64,000 nt of DNA, taken from the NCBI GenBank assembly GCA_034401135.1, contig JAWZSP010000003.1:2914001-2978000 (forward strand), given 5' to 3'. Under the pieces are notes generated by a model. That model ran no database searches. It was not told the DNA's origin and saw only the letters and a list, made by a program, of their open reading frames with translations. The translations under genes and the position numbers were made by a program. Positions 47,249-59,792 of the stretch are shown one piece after another. This DNA is from Volutella citrinella (lineage: Eukaryota > Ascomycota > Sordariomycetes > Hypocreales > Nectriaceae). Numbering within the stretch: position 1 is the first letter of the stretch; each line of letters starts with the position of its first letter.

Positions 47249-48213
47249 ATGACGACGGTGTCCCAGCTTGCCAAGGACCTCACGCTCCGTGGCTCCGCCA
47301 CTGCAGTCCCCAAGCTCATCTACGGCACGGCCTGGAAGAAGGAGAAGACGGCTGATCTAGTCTACAAAGCGCTGAAGAATGGGTTCCGCGGCATAGACAC
47401 CGCCGCGCAGCCCAAGCACTACTACGAAAAGGGCGTCGGAGAGGGCGTTCTGCGGGCTATCCGCGACGGCCTGGTGTCGAGAGGGGACATTTTCGTGGGC
47501 CTGCCTCGTTTGTCGGTCACTGCTTGCCCCCCCAGCTAACCAAGTCCCAGATCCAGACCAAGTTCTCGCCGCCGAGCAGCCAGGGACCCGATCCTCCCTA
47601 CGATCTGAAGGCACCGACGGCGGACAAGGTCCACCAGTCCATCAAGGCCTCGCTGAGCTACTTCGCCATCCAAGGCCAGGAGCCGTACTTTGACAGCGTA
47701 GTGCTGCACAGCCCACTGGACACCATCGAAGAGACCATCGCCGCCTGGAAGACGCTGGAGACGTATGTGCCCAACAACATCCGCAACATCGGCATCTCCA
47801 ACACGACCCTGCAGGTTCTGCAGGCCCTGGAAAGCTCCGCGACGCTCAAGCCGAGCGTTGTCCAAAACCGCTTCCACGAGCACACCTTGTTTGAGACCAA
47901 ACTCCGTGCGTATTGCCGAGACAAGGGCATCGTCTTTCAGTCATTCTGGACACTCAGCGCCAATGCGCCGCTCTTTAACAGCCAGCCGGTGACAGAGGTG
48001 GCGGAGAAGGCGGGCGTGGCTCGGGCGGCGGCCTACTACTCTCTCGTGCTTGGTCTCGAGGGCATGTCCATTCTGAACGGGACCACCAGTGAGACGCATA
48101 TGAGGGAGGATCTGGGGGGCGTGCAGGCAGTTGGTTCCTGGGCCGAGGGCGACGGCGCGGCCGCGTGGGTTTCTGCACTGGCCCAGTTCAAAGAGCTGAT
48201 CGGTGAACCGTAG
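47249..48213 (+). CDS. Aldo/keto reductase
   Basis: Two exons, 47249-47494 and 47551-48213, encode 302 residues. The start is the ATG at 47249; the frame upstream has only non-ATG codons. The intron is 56 bases with a GTGGGC donor and a TCCCAG acceptor, phase 0, joining GDIF to IQTKF. Family motifs are GFRGIDTAAQ (catalytic Asp), a YYEKGVGEG segment (candidate Tyr), IQTKF (Lys) and VVLHSPLD (His). The C-terminal part has NIRNIGISNT and VVQNRF, as in AKR barrels. AKRs reduce aldehydes or ketones with NADPH; the substrate is unknown. The sequence is closer to the fungal GCY1/2,5-diketogluconate type than to aflatoxin-type AKRs, by impression only. An unspliced reading would truncate it at 47539. 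Confidence 0.9.
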
Positions 48214-48542
48214 GCGTGCCGCGTGCCATTTTTGGTTCATTTCCACCGCTGTTTGCTGAACAGCTCCGCGATGAAGGAGAACACCATGACGGTTCTTGCG
48301 ATGCCACCAGTGTTCGATAGTTCCCTGCTAGTTCACGAATGAGAACAACCATCGCCCAAAGATTCAAGCTCGTGCTGTTCAGATGGCGATGCAAACTGGC
48401 TCTCCTATAAACGTTGAGCCAACCTCCTCATTCGTCGATTCATCTTCATCTTCATCTTGACTTCATATCGCACTCGCATCAAAGTCACCCTCATCCGCGG
48501 CTGTACCCAACCCTACATCAAAACAAGTCACTACCGCTAGCT
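48214..48542. other. Intergenic
   Basis: A 329-base spacer. Its end (about 48420-48540) is pyrimidine-rich, with repeated TTCATC units, and probably is the leader of the next small gene. Confidence 0.5.
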
Positions 48543-48809
48543 ATGGAGAACAAAATGCTCAACGCTCAGAGGCGACTCGCAAGGAGCATGGAGCTGGTCA
48601 ACCAGACCCAGCTGCTGCTCGAGCAAAGCCAGCGGCTGCTCAACCCGAAGTCAAAGGTCCCGGAAAAGCAGAAGCCAAAGTGCACCTGTGGTGCTGGCCC
48701 CCCGCGTACCACTGACCCGGAGATGCTGGAGGCGGCCGCGATCCTCTGCCAGCTTAAAAACCAGAAACCGCCAACTGACGGCCAGCTGGCAACCAAGGCA
48801 CCCAAGTAG
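48543..48809 (+). CDS. Small unknown protein (88 residues)
   Basis: A single exon starts at the first ATG after a pyrimidine-rich leader. The protein is polar, Gln/Lys-rich and probably helical in its first half (ARSMELVNQTQLLLEQSQRL). A short KPKCTCG segment and a Pro-rich tail follow. No signal peptide, membrane span or known domain is recognised. It lies in the same direction as the aldo/keto reductase upstream and the unknown protein downstream. The clean leader, ATG context and codon use make it plausible, but a small frame like this can be fortuitous. Confidence 0.55.
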   Translation: MENKMLNAQRRLARSMELVNQTQLLLEQSQRLLNPKSKVPEKQKPKCTCGAGPPRTTDPEMLEAAAILCQLKNQKPPTDGQLATKAPK

Positions 48810-49192
48810 AAAACATGGGCCCCTCAGGCAAACTCAAGAAGACAGTGGCGGGGTACCTTGGTTCCTCGCTCGTCTGCCTTCCTTGTTGTACTCTCCTTTG
48901 TTCATCAAGCGCAGCAGAGCAATGCTGCTGAAGTAGTCATCAACTCACTTCACTCCCACACAATAAATATTTTCCCTGAATGAATCACATTGTCATGTTC
49001 CTTGTGCTAGTACTATTTTTTATCACGCAACCCACCACTCTACACTCCACTCCTTGTGCCTTTGACTTCACCATTCACTCGACGCCCATGATTCCACTCG
49101 TCGCCATCGGCCTCGCGAAAGAGTAAAGCATCCCGCCAGCGCCTGGAAGATGTTATTTGGAAAGTAGACGAGCGGACCATCTTCTCATCAAC
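48810..49192. other. Intergenic
   Basis: A 383-base spacer with an AT-rich patch around 48960-49025 and no coding signal. Confidence 0.5.
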
Positions 49193-49980
49193 ATGGGTAT
49201 AAATGATGAAAAGCTGGAGCGAGTTGGCCTCAGGCCCCCACGACCAAGTATGTTCCCCCCAGGTGCTTTCCCACCTCAAATCTAATGCTTTTGTCAAACT
49301 TAGACCTCCGAATAATTGTGAGGCCGCAGGAACCCATCGACCATCTCAAGGCGGCTCTACGTGCGCTGCACAATGAGCACGCCGAGGTCGATGCTTCCCC
49401 GGCCCGTTGTCAAACGCCGCTCCCAAAACACGGGCCACTCACAGTCGAAACCGCTACGGATCCAAGTTCAAAAGACCACCTGAGTCGACTAACGATTAGT
49501 GCCTCCCCTGCGCCGGCGAGAGTTCATTGTGAGACTCCCCGGCCGGACGCGAGACCCCAGTTGCTACCCGCCAGCACCAGCGCCTCCACTGACGATAATG
49601 ACGAAGAAATCCCGGTGCTGCTCAAGCAACCCATCGGGCGCTCGATACGGGAGCTCTGGCGTCGAGGGTCAAAAGCTGTCCGACGGGCTGATGGAACTGT
49701 GGACGACCTCGACATCGTCAACTGGATGATGTCACGCAAGGGGGGAGTGAATGCCAGCTGGCCACAACTTGAAGAAGGCCGCAAAGCTATTGAGAATATG
49801 CGAAAGGACACCATAAACCTGCACCGGATATGGCATGCCATCGACGAGGAAGAAGAAGGGCTGCGGGCCAAGGAGGCCAGGCGCCAGGCCAACAAACGCA
49901 AATATCGACCAAGGAGTGAATGGGCCAGGGAGAAGGCCGCTTTGAGAGCGGACGGGATGCCTGCTGAGGCAGAAGAATAG
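49193..49980 (+). CDS. Unknown charged, probably helical protein
   Basis: Two exons, 49193-49247 and 49304-49980, encode 243 residues. The intron opens GTATGT and closes CTTAG, phase 1, with a TCTAATGC branch-like site. The protein begins MGINDEKLERVGLRPP. A low-complexity middle (about 50-130) leads to a conserved-looking segment with LLKQPIGRSIRELWRRGSKA and NWMMSRKGGVNASWPQLEEG. The last 60 residues are Glu/Lys/Arg-rich and probably helical, ending in RPRSEWAREKAALRADG. No known domain was recognised. The neighbouring deoxyhypusine synthase gene is convergent, 210 bases away. Confidence 0.75.
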
Positions 49981-50190
49981 ACATGACCACAAGGTGGATT
50001 ACGATGAAGTGCCTGGGGCTCTGGAGTCCAAGACCTGGAGGGGGAAACGCGCGAAAGTCGCGGATTCACGCGCTTGGATCTGAACTTTGGGCAGGCGGCG
50101 GGAAGCTCACGTCACACAGGGTTAACTCTGGGGCAGCATAGAGTATCAAATAACTTTTTTGTGCCTTTTTAAATTCTATCCGTCGTGAAT

Positions 50191-51388
50191 CTAACTCGCT
50201 TCTTGGGTATCCTTGGCGAACGTATTGGCAACAATAAAAGGGAAGCAGGCCGTCGCCTCCATGTAAACCTGCAAAGTGGTCAGCTCTCGTTCTATGCTCT
50301 TGGATAGGCGCTAGACGCTGTTAATTGAGCTCACCTTTACACTGTCCGCGCCGATCTTGATCTTGCCCCATGAGACTGCCTCATCAGGCCTGGCGCCCGC
50401 GTCGCTGCCGTCGAACTCCTGGGCGGTGTTGATGTAGACGGCGGACTCGGCGCCGTTGCGCATCAGGCACGCGTTGGCAATGTGATGCTTGACGACGCCG
50501 CCTCCGAGGATGATCATGCCAGCCCGCTTGGCTCGGACTGAGATTGTGTTGATGCGGCGGATATCCTCGACAATGTCGACCTTTAGCTGGAGGGGGGACG
50601 CCTTGAAGGTATGGAAGTACAGCATGTCCCCGAGACTGCCGTCTGTGAGGGCGGGACAGAAAACGGGGATGTCGTTCTTGTAGGCCCAGTAGTAGACTGA
50701 GCGCTCGTCGTTGATCTCCTTGCCCAGGCGATGGATAATCTTCGACGGCGTCCAGTTGATCTCGTCCTCGGTCCCTTTGCTGGCCTCCTGCTCCTCCAGC
50801 ATCTTGTCCAGGATGGGGACAACCCAGTCCTCAAAGGCACAGTAGTTGGCGTTGGGAACAACGAGGTTGCCGATGCGGTTGAGGCCCTTGCGACGCAAAT
50901 CGGCGCCGGGGGTGGAGAAGGACCCGACGTAGGTGTCGCCGAGGCACTTGATGAAGTCTTCCTCGATGCCGCCAGCAGTCGTGACGATGCAGGAGACGTG
51001 CTTGTGCTCGACCAGCCAGCGTAAGACGCCCCTCAGGCCCGAGGAAATGAGGTTGGAGGTGTAGCCGAGGAAGATGGTCGTCTTGTCACCCGTCTCCGGG
51101 TCTGACCACGCACGCTAGATAGACGACGACTTAGCACAGGAGGCATTTACGCGGTGTTTGACTCATAGGGCTACCAACCATGTCGTTGATGATCCTCACT
51201 GCCTCGCACATGGAAGACGCCTGGAAACCCATGTGGCGCATCCCTTCTAGCAAGTCGGCTGCCGTCACCGGGCCCTTGAATTTGTTAAAGTCCAGCTCCT
51301 CCACCTTCTGCGCGTCCGCTGGCATCTCCTCGGACTTGACAAGGACGGCCTCGGTGGCCCCAGAGGGCGGGAGGGTAGATGGGTCCAT
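50191..51388 (-). CDS. DYS1: Deoxyhypusine synthase
   Basis: Three exons on the minus strand, 51388-51179, 51114-50335 and 50268-50191, encode 355 residues. Junctions are phase 0 and restore [13 protein letters not shown] and [15 protein letters not shown]. The first donor is GTTGGT rather than the usual GTRAGT; the alternative GTAGCC four bases downstream would break the frame. Signature blocks are [37 protein letters not shown] and EAVSWGKIK. The lysine in SWGKI (residue 321) corresponds to the catalytic lysine that forms the enzyme-imine intermediate. The enzyme transfers the aminobutyl group of spermidine to a lysine of eIF5A in the cytosol, the first step of hypusine formation. The start is the MDPST methionine; the two codons preceding it in frame are not ATG. 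Length matches the family. Confidence 0.95.
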
Positions 51389-52266
51389 GTTTGTCAAAGC
51401 CAGGGGAAATAATGATAGATTGACTGTGGTAAGTGGACCGTTGGAGTCACTGGGAGAGAAAAATTAGATAATATATCCCGAGTGGGAGCGAAGCCGGCAA
51501 CCAGAGTGTAATCAGCCAGCCTGACCGTTGCAGGATGTACTTCAAATTGGGAATTTGAATACCGTACCGTTGGAAGGGCCAGGGATGAAATGGGTAATTA
51601 TAGGAGCGTGAGGCACACCAAGAGAAGCAAAATCTCCAAAATTCCCAATCGAGCTCCGCACTTCATCGAAGCCTACTGGATGGTGGGGTGAAGAAGCGAA
51701 TCGCCAATTGCGGGGCGTGGCCTTAGCAATTTAGCCTGCCCCCCTTATTTGGTCTAGTGCCCAGCGCGGCAGTTTGGGCGACTCAGGCCCGGAGTCCCCC
51801 GGCTAATTAAGCGCCAAGCCAACGGGGCTGGATTTTGCAGGCTGAGGCTGCAAGCCCCGGGGGACCCATCTTCAATCCTGCAACCATCATCAAAGGTGCC
51901 GTCACCTGGAATCACGTCGTTTTCGCCGCATCGCACCGCCGACTGCCCGCCCCTCTGGAGTTACGCGCGGCTGGCAGACTCTGGTGGCCACCTTCAACGG
52001 CCTTTCTGATTGCTCTTTCCGCTCGGAACGGCTCTCTGGCCATCTACCGCCCTGAGGACACGACGCTCCCGGATTGCCGACCCACGACGACATCGAAAAA
52101 CCCGCGACGACTCCCCTCCCGGCGTCAGTGTTTTACGACAACTACTCGATAGCATCGAAACTTTAGCATATTTACGACCCAGCTGGGTTATTTTTGACGT
52201 GCATGGGCCGTTACTCGACGCACCACCAGACTCGGAAAGTCTAGGTCTTACCGTTTCGCAATGTAG
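51389..52266. promoter_or_regulatory. Divergent upstream region of DYS1 and the SNT1-like gene
   Basis: An 878-base interval between two divergent genes. It may contain the 5' exon of the SNT1-like gene, for example an ATG at 52203. No other coding signal was seen. Confidence 0.5.
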
Positions 52267-55200
52267 GTGTTGCCATTCCCACCCTTGCCCGCGACTCGAT
52301 GGAATCGACGCGCTTCTCCTAAAATACCATTTCGGAGATGGAGATGGCGCGGGCTGCTGACCGTTGACGCGGGCCCCGGCCTTGCTTTCGCGAGATTTCG
52401 TTACTCACGCTCAGGTTCTAGGGCGTCAAGATACTCGAGATATGAGCGCTCAAGATCGCCACGAGATCGTTCACCAGATCGCTATGATAGAAACTCACAG
52501 TATGGTGACGGCGACAGGCGTCGATCATCCGCAGAGGTGAGGTCAGGAGGGTCGGCTTTCCCTCCTGGTCGCGACTCGTTTGGCGATCCGCTGCGCAGAG
52601 AACCCCCTCGGGGACCCAAGGCTTTGATTGATCCGCCCAGCGGGCCCCGAGGCGGCGGGTTTGCCGGCGACTTCAGGGGCCGGGGCCGTGGACGTGGGGG
52701 ACGTTGGTCGCGAGACGAGAGTCGAGACCGGGGACGCGACAGAGAAATTGACTTTCGTGACCGGTACCGCGACGACAGAAGCCGGGAACGTGACCGTGAA
52801 AGGGACCGCGACAGGGAGCGGGATCGAGAGCGAGATTGGCGCGACCCCAGAGATTTCCGATCACGACGATCGCCTATTGGCCGAGCCAGGTCGCCAGGAC
52901 GAGATTTTCGAGATCGCGACAGAGACGGACCTCTAGGGGTCGATGCCGACCGCTCACGACGAGGCTCAAGGGATGGTGGCCCACCATCAGCAGGCTCTTC
53001 GTCGTCTGATCCTCCGTTTGGTATTTCTCCGTACTCGCGAGGCGGGTTCCACCGTGGACGAGGGCGGGGACGCGGCGACTGGCCTGCAGAACGCGGCCGT
53101 GGCAGAGGACCGTACATGGATGATCGAGGAGACCGCTACCCTCGAAGCCGTTCTCAAGAGGGACGCTGGGGTCGCGACCGTGATGAGAGAGACCGTATGG
53201 ACCGCATGGACCGGTACGGAGAAGGCGAAGCCCGGCGCGACCCTCGAGACGACCGTGATCCCCGCGAACGAGAGCTTTTCCGGTCCAAGCTAGAGGCGCG
53301 CGAAGCTGCTTCTTCTGTGAAGGAGGTTTCTCCGCCACCAGTCGCACCATCTGCGCCTGCCTTTGGATCTGTCCCAAACCGGGCTCTGAGTGTTTCAGAT
53401 GGCTATGCTCCTGCTGGTGCCCCCACAAAGGCGCCCCCTACTGCGCCCCGTGCCTTCAACGACAGGCCGGCCTCTGCTGGCCATGATCACCCGGCACCAG
53501 GTTCGGCACAGCTGAAGCCGCTGGACAGCCCTCCGATACCAGTGGGACCTAGAGCTCAACTCCAGAAGCAACCCCGACCGTCGAGCAAGCAATGGATCAA
53601 TCCCAACTTGAAGAAAACCCCCGATTCGCCGAGGATGGTGCGATCGCCCAGCTTTGTGCACCAGCGACTTCCACCCTTTCGCGGAGACAGCTCTCAGCAT
53701 GATTTCGATGAGGACAACAGGCGACGTCGTAGTAGTGATGCGAAATCGGAGTCTCATATGTCTGACAACCGGGCACGATCAACATATAGCGCTGAGCCAG
53801 GCGAAATCACAGTCAAATCCGAGCAGGAATCACAGTCAGCCAGAGCATCGGTCGACCGAGATCTTCGCACACTCAACGCTCCACGTGACTCAACTCTGAT
53901 AAGCCGCAGCCCAGCTCCCACAGAAGATCTTGCTCCCAAGATCCCTCAGCAGCCATCCGTGGAGAAATCCGAAAAACCATCAGAAATACCCAAGCCAATA
54001 ATAGCACAACGCAAGCGCAAGCGACCTGTTGTTGGCGTTGTGAGATTCGAAATACCACCCAAGGCAGCGGCGCCAGAGCAAAACTCTGAATCCGACGACG
54101 AAGACATGGGCGACTACTTCGACCTCCAGATCCAAAAGACTGAGGCTGAGCTGGGCAAGCTGGAGAAGCCAAAGCTACCAATCGAGGTCATTGGACGATT
54201 CGCTGCCATGTCACATGGCTCCATGGTCAAGATATTGACCGAAAAGGAAGGCCTGCTAGACATGGCAGGTTCTGTGCCTGAGCCCAAGGTGCAGACCGAC
54301 CAACAAATCAAACTTTCATCCCCTATTCTTGAAACCTCAGAGCAGGTGGAATTGGATACTCAGATGACTGATGCCCCAGATGTATCTATCGTCACCCAAG
54401 AAGCACCCAAGGAAGCACCCAGTGAAGCACCCAAGGCCTCGCCTAAGGCCTCCCCCAAAATATCTCCCAAGGAATCCCCCAAAGTATTGCCAGAGAAAGC
54501 CCGTAAGGAGTCAACCAACGACGCACCCACGGACGCGCTTGTCGGGGCTACCCAGGGTGTGCATGGAGACGCGTCTGCAACGGAGACGGTGCCTAAAGTT
54601 CAACAAACTGACAACGATGTGTCGGCCAGAGCGGGCACAGAACCTCGCACCTCCGAACCAGAACCGAAAACTGAAGAAATGGATGTCGACACAGCGACAG
54701 CGGAGATTCCCCCGGCACCCGGAAGTGGCTTGCAGCAAGTAGAGAAGCCTGTTGAAGACGAGAGGGGCGCCCCGGCGACCATTGAGCCAAGCGTTGAGCC
54801 GACGACGGAGCCCACCGAAGCTGAGAAGCTTGGCGAGATGCCCACTGTGGAGAACTCCACTCCGTCCGCTCCAGTGCTAACTTCAACAATTATCGAAACT
54901 CGTCCAAGCATCCCGCTGGAGACGGTTGAGGTGCAGGACGCTGGATCGAAGCCACCAAGTACTCCTTCACAGGTTGACGACGACGAAACAGAATCAGAGG
55001 ATGATTCTTTTATGAATGTCGACGCTGTACGGCAATACACAGCGACTCCACCCCTCGACAGCCTCCCGGATTTCGGATGTAAGCCTTGGGACAAAGACAG
55101 GGACTTTTTCAATTCTCTCGACTCGGATTCTATCATCGATGACTACGTGTCTGAGCATCTGAACAAGATTCATCTTGAGAAGACAGCGGAGCAGGATCGC

Positions 55201-58200
55201 GACCGTAAGATCTATGCAGAGAGATATGCGCAATACCTCGACTTTACGACGGCCACTGCAAACGCAGCAGCAGCGTCAGCAGCGGCGACTACCACTACTA
55301 AGGGCCGTGGCAAATCGTCGGCTGTTGATACTGGAACGGTTACTCCCGAGCCTAGGGAGAGTAGCGGGCGTGGCCGCCGTTTTGCGACTGAACGTGACCT
55401 AGAGCGGGTGTTGCAGGCGTCCATGCGTGAGGACGAGGAGCGCAAGGAACGTGAGCTTAGGATGCAACAGGAAAAATATCGAACAGAGAAGGAGGCCATC
55501 ATACCCGAAATGCTCTGGACATCCGATGAAAAGGACGAGCTTCAGTTCCTGGACAATACTGGGTTCACACCCACTGACAGATTGGTGTCTACGTGGAGGG
55601 TCTTACCTCCCATCAACAACTTCAACGAGGAAGAAGCAGAGCTCTTTGAGAAGCGATATCTCGAAGCACCCAAGCAATGGGGTAGGATTGCGGAGGGCAT
55701 CCCTAACCGCGATTTTGGGTCATGCATCCAGTACTACTACATGAATAAGAAGCAGCTCAACTTGAAAGAGAAGCTTAAGAAGCAGCCCAAGAGACGGAAG
55801 AAGGGCCGCGGCAAGCAAAGATCTAGCGCTCTGGTGTCGGAGCTCGGTAACGGCGAGCCCGAGACGGAAGACAGCCACGAAACGGGCGAAAACGGCGAGC
55901 GTCGGAGACCACGTAGGGCTGCAGCTCCGACATGGGGATTCGAGCTGCCCCCCGTGGACACTGATACCTCTACACCCACAGGAACGCCTGGTGGCCGCCG
56001 TGGGGGATCCGCTGCTGCAAAGGGTGACTCAGAGAAGGTCGACGGGCGACGGGGTCGCAAGAGAAAGGAGAAGGAGCCCAAGGCCGCAAAGACGAACCAA
56101 AATCTCGTTGCAGCCCCATCAACGAAGGGTCGGTCGCGTTCGAACTCGCGCGTACAGAATTCGGAGGCACAACCACCACCCCCACCTGCCGAAGTCAACC
56201 GTCTGCCCCCTCAATTCGAGCAGCCTACGCAATCCGGAATCCAGCCTCCGTTCCCGGTGCAGCAACAGACTCAGCCCATCGCATCTCTGGAGAGGCCTGT
56301 TGCTGCAGCGTCGTCTATATCTGAGGTCATGGCGGCCCCATCCCTCCGGCCAGAGCCCCCGCCTCAGCCTGCCATGACGACCTTCAACCTCGCGCAGCCT
56401 CAAGCAGAGCGCAAGGCACCGACCCAAGCATCGAGCTACTGGAGTGTGTCCGAATCTAACGACTTCCCACACCTCTTGCGCTCTTTTGGGTCCGACTGGA
56501 CCGCCATTGCCGCCCATATGGGCTCCAAGACGGCCGTTATGGTATGCCAGACTCGCTTGTGTTTTGAGCCCTTGTAATCTTCGATTGCTAACTTGGATCT
56601 TTAGGTCAAGAACTACTTTGTCCGCCAGAAAGACTCCGGAAAGACAGAATGGGATGCTATAGTTCAGGAGGCAGAAGCAAAGCGACAACGAGGAGAGAAG
56701 CGACCGGATCCACCTCAACCTACAACCGGAGGCCGCGGCCGTCGATACGACCACTCCGCCGGAAACCCTTCCAGGCCGCTTGCTGTTGCACCTGGTGTCG
56801 AGATGCCGCACGAGCAGCCAACGCCGAAGATGGAGCCCGCTGGCCAAGCAGGACGTGGCCAGCCATTCTCGAATTATGGAGTTCCAATCGCCCAGGCACC
56901 AGCTCAACCGCCCCTTGCCCAGCCTGTTCAGCAGCCGGTTCCCGTTGGACAACAACACCCTATCCCCCAGCCTGCTTCGCAGGCAATGTCGCCGAGCTCA
57001 CGACCTCTACGTGCTCCCTTGCAGTCTTTCGGGTTCCCCGAACGCGAAGGGGAACCTGGACCCCAGCGAACACCACTGTCTCAGAAACCTGGCGCTGTCC
57101 CCATGGCGGAATCACGAGAGCGACGACCATTGGCGGCTGCCCAACCTTCGCAGTCTGTTCAGAATGAGGCTCTGATGGAGATGGAAAGACAAAAGATGGA
57201 TATGCAGATGCTTGAACAACAACAGCGAGAGAGGGAGAGAGAGATGTCTCGCCATGGCGGCCGGGAAGCCATGCGTGTCAAACAAGAGCCGGAGGTTGCT
57301 GGCCAACAACATCACTACGAACCATTCGGCCACCGCTCCCAGCCAAGCCACGGCGGTCAGCCGTTGGCGAGACCTCCGCAAGAACCGGGACGGCCTCAAT
57401 CATACCCCCCACCCGTTCAGCAAGCGGCACAGCCAGTGCGTAATCTCCTCAGCGACCAGCCACCGTCCCAATCCCCTCAAATGGGAACACCGTCGGGCCG
57501 TCCAATGTCGACCCACGCGCAGAGACCCTCGGCAGGGCCCGAATCGTACAGCGCTGGGCCGTCTCAGACAAGCACGCCGGTGCCAGCGGCGGCTCCTCGC
57601 CCGGCGGAGCCACGGAAGACTTCGAACATCTCGTTCATGCTCAACGACGACCCTCCACCGCCGCCAAAACGGATTGCCGATGTGGCCAGCACTCGCACGC
57701 CGACTCGACCATCACCCACCCCTCCGCCATCAGGCATGGGACGCCAGCTCCCGGGCCCAGCACCGGGACAGATGCGGCGAGACCAAGAGTCGCAATACCC
57801 CTACGGAAGGCCATCTTCTACGGGACCAGCAGCGATGCCGTCCCTCAAGCCAACATATGCGGACTCGCCCCAAACACAACACATGGCGAATTCGCGGCCG
57901 TCTCTCGGCGTTGTAGACTCGCCATCCGACAGGGACTACTACCGTCAAAATCCCTACCAACCGGCACCTGCTTCCAGTGGGACGAACTCTCCTCAAGTAT
58001 CGCACCGCTACCCTCCTCCAGGCCAGCCGGGCCAGGTTCAATACCAAGCGCAGCCTGGATATCCCACTCCATACTCAGGGGCAGGTCAGCCACCTCATGC
58101 GGGCTCGCCTTCTGCGCAATATGCCCTCCACCCTTCAGCAAGTCGATCACGCGAAGTTTCTCATGGTGGTCGCGAAGCGTCGTGGCCACCAAGCCACCAA

Positions 58201-58791
58201 CAGCCCCAATCGAACTTGCAGCAACCAGCTGGGTGGCCATCACAACCGCCTCCGAACGCATCGCAACCGCCGCCTCCACAGCAATCCTGGTCCACACAGC
58301 ATCCCGTGCAGCAGAAGCCAGGCACACCGGCACAAGGGGGTTGGTCTGGCCAGCCGCCGCCTCCCCAGCCGCACCACATGCCGCCCCGGGATGATGGGCG
58401 CGGGGGCTCGTACTACGGATCGGCTCCCCCTCAACAGCAGCCCCAGATGCAGGGCCGTTACCCACCACCTACGTCTAGAGGCCCTGAGCCGGGACCGCCA
58501 CCGGCGCAAGCCTACCCTCGATACGCTTCGACCCCCGGTCCAGGGCCGCCCCGGGACCCGCGCGACATGCCTGGCCGCAGCTACACTCCAGTTGGATTTG
58601 ACGCCCGAGGTCCTCCGCCACCGCCTGGCCCAGGATATCCAGGGCCGCCCGACCCCAGAGACATGCAGATGAGGGATGTGAGAGATCCTCGAGACCCGAG
58701 AGATCCACGAGACACGCGCGATCCGCGGGATATGATGGGCAGGAGCCTAAGGCCTCACGAGTATGACCGACATCAGGACTATCGTCGATAG
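52267..58791 (+). CDS. SNT1: Very large SANT-domain co-repressor, SNT1/NCoR-like (start unresolved)
   Basis: The frame is open from 52267 to 56541 and joins, via a phase 0 intron (GTATGC...TTTAG, with TGCTAAC), to 56605-58791; about 2100 residues. No ATG occurs in frame before 53116, although the preceding 280 codons look genuine. The true start must therefore lie in an upstream exon. One candidate is the ATG at 52337, spliced from 52361 to 52415. The N-terminus is an Arg/Asp/Ser/Gly-rich mixed-charge region, then KALIDPP, a Pro/Ser-rich section and repeated KASPK-type units. A SANT domain with RYLEAPKQWGRIAEG follows (55615-55750), then a basic region, then a second SANT (YWSVSESNDFPHLL... 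through the intron to VKNYFVRQK). The tail is Pro/Gln-rich and ends in RDPRD repeats. SNT1 is the SANT subunit of the Set3 histone deacetylase complex in the nucleus. Confidence 0.82.
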
Positions 58792-59279
58792 CGATGCGGA
58801 GGAACATATGGAATGAACTTGGATTGGATTGGGAGATGCATTTTGATCTTGTATACCACTGAGCGCGAAATCATTTTTAAATGCTGGGCGCAGGAGTAGG
58901 ATTGATAGCAGTCATGGCACTGTTCCATACAGGCCTCATCAAATCTGTGTACTGTGTACTAGAAGAAGCGCTGCAATGTTTCGATGTAAATACTGTTATT
59001 TAATAGATTCGATACTTGGAGATTCGGTCTCATTTGGCAGGGAACAATTCTGTTTCGCACAATCCGGCTCGTCCGTCTGTGTTTGGCCGGAGGCTGATGG
59101 CATCTAGCTTCACGTTATTTTTAGGTCCCTTCCAGTAGTAGGAGGATGTAGGTTTTAGGCTTGGCATTGCAGCCCACCACCCCGCCAAATCCACGAGCCC
59201 CACCAAACGCGTCTTCAAACTGCAGCTGGGCAGGCGACAGAGCATTGACACGCCCAACACAACCCCCCAAGCAGCAACC
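58792..59279. other. Intergenic
   Basis: A 488-base spacer holding the 3' end of the SNT1-like gene and the promoter of DAD1. It is AT-rich near 58990-59020, with no coding signal. Confidence 0.5.
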
Positions 59280-59792
59280 ATGGCGACAAACCAACGGCCC
59301 CCTTCTGCCATGGACGGCCCAGAAAAGTCATATTTTGAACAGCAGCGCGAGGCGCTCATCGGAGACATTGCAATGGTGGGTGCCATGCGCGGTTCCCGTG
59401 GATAGCGGCTCCAGGAACAGGACACTGACCAGAGAGTCTAGAGCTTCGAGCATGTCCTCGCAAACATCAATAAGCTGAACCGATCACTAGAGGCGGTCAT
59501 TGCGGTTTGTTTCCTCCCCTTCCCCCCATCGTGAGCGCTGAGGGAACACAACGCGCCGGGCCAGTCGAGTTGGGACGCTGACTCGGAAGGGTCGCAGGTC
59601 GGAAACGAGTTCTCGTCCGTCGAGGCGCTGTGGTCCCAGTTCGAGAACGTTATGGGCAAGGACGAGGATGGGAGCGGGCCCGCGAAGCAGGATGGGCAGC
59701 AGAAGCAGTCCCGAGAGGGCCCCGACGACCACCACGAGGACGAGTCGCACTACGAAGACGATAGCCGCATGGAGGACGCGAAGAGCCAGTAG
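59280..59792 (+). CDS. DAD1: DASH/Dam1 complex subunit Dad1
   Basis: Three exons, 59280-59375, 59442-59504 and 59598-59792, give 117 residues. Both introns are phase 0 (GTGGGT...TCTAG and GTTTGT...GCAG). The conserved core is spread over all three exons: [34 protein letters not shown] and [20 protein letters not shown]. This run is diagnostic of Dad1. The last 45 residues are acidic and low-complexity. The DASH complex forms rings on spindle microtubules and couples kinetochores to them; Dad1 is one of its small helical subunits in the nucleus. Because the exons are short, ORF-based calls miss this gene. The length is somewhat above that of the yeast protein because of the acidic tail. Confidence 0.93.
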
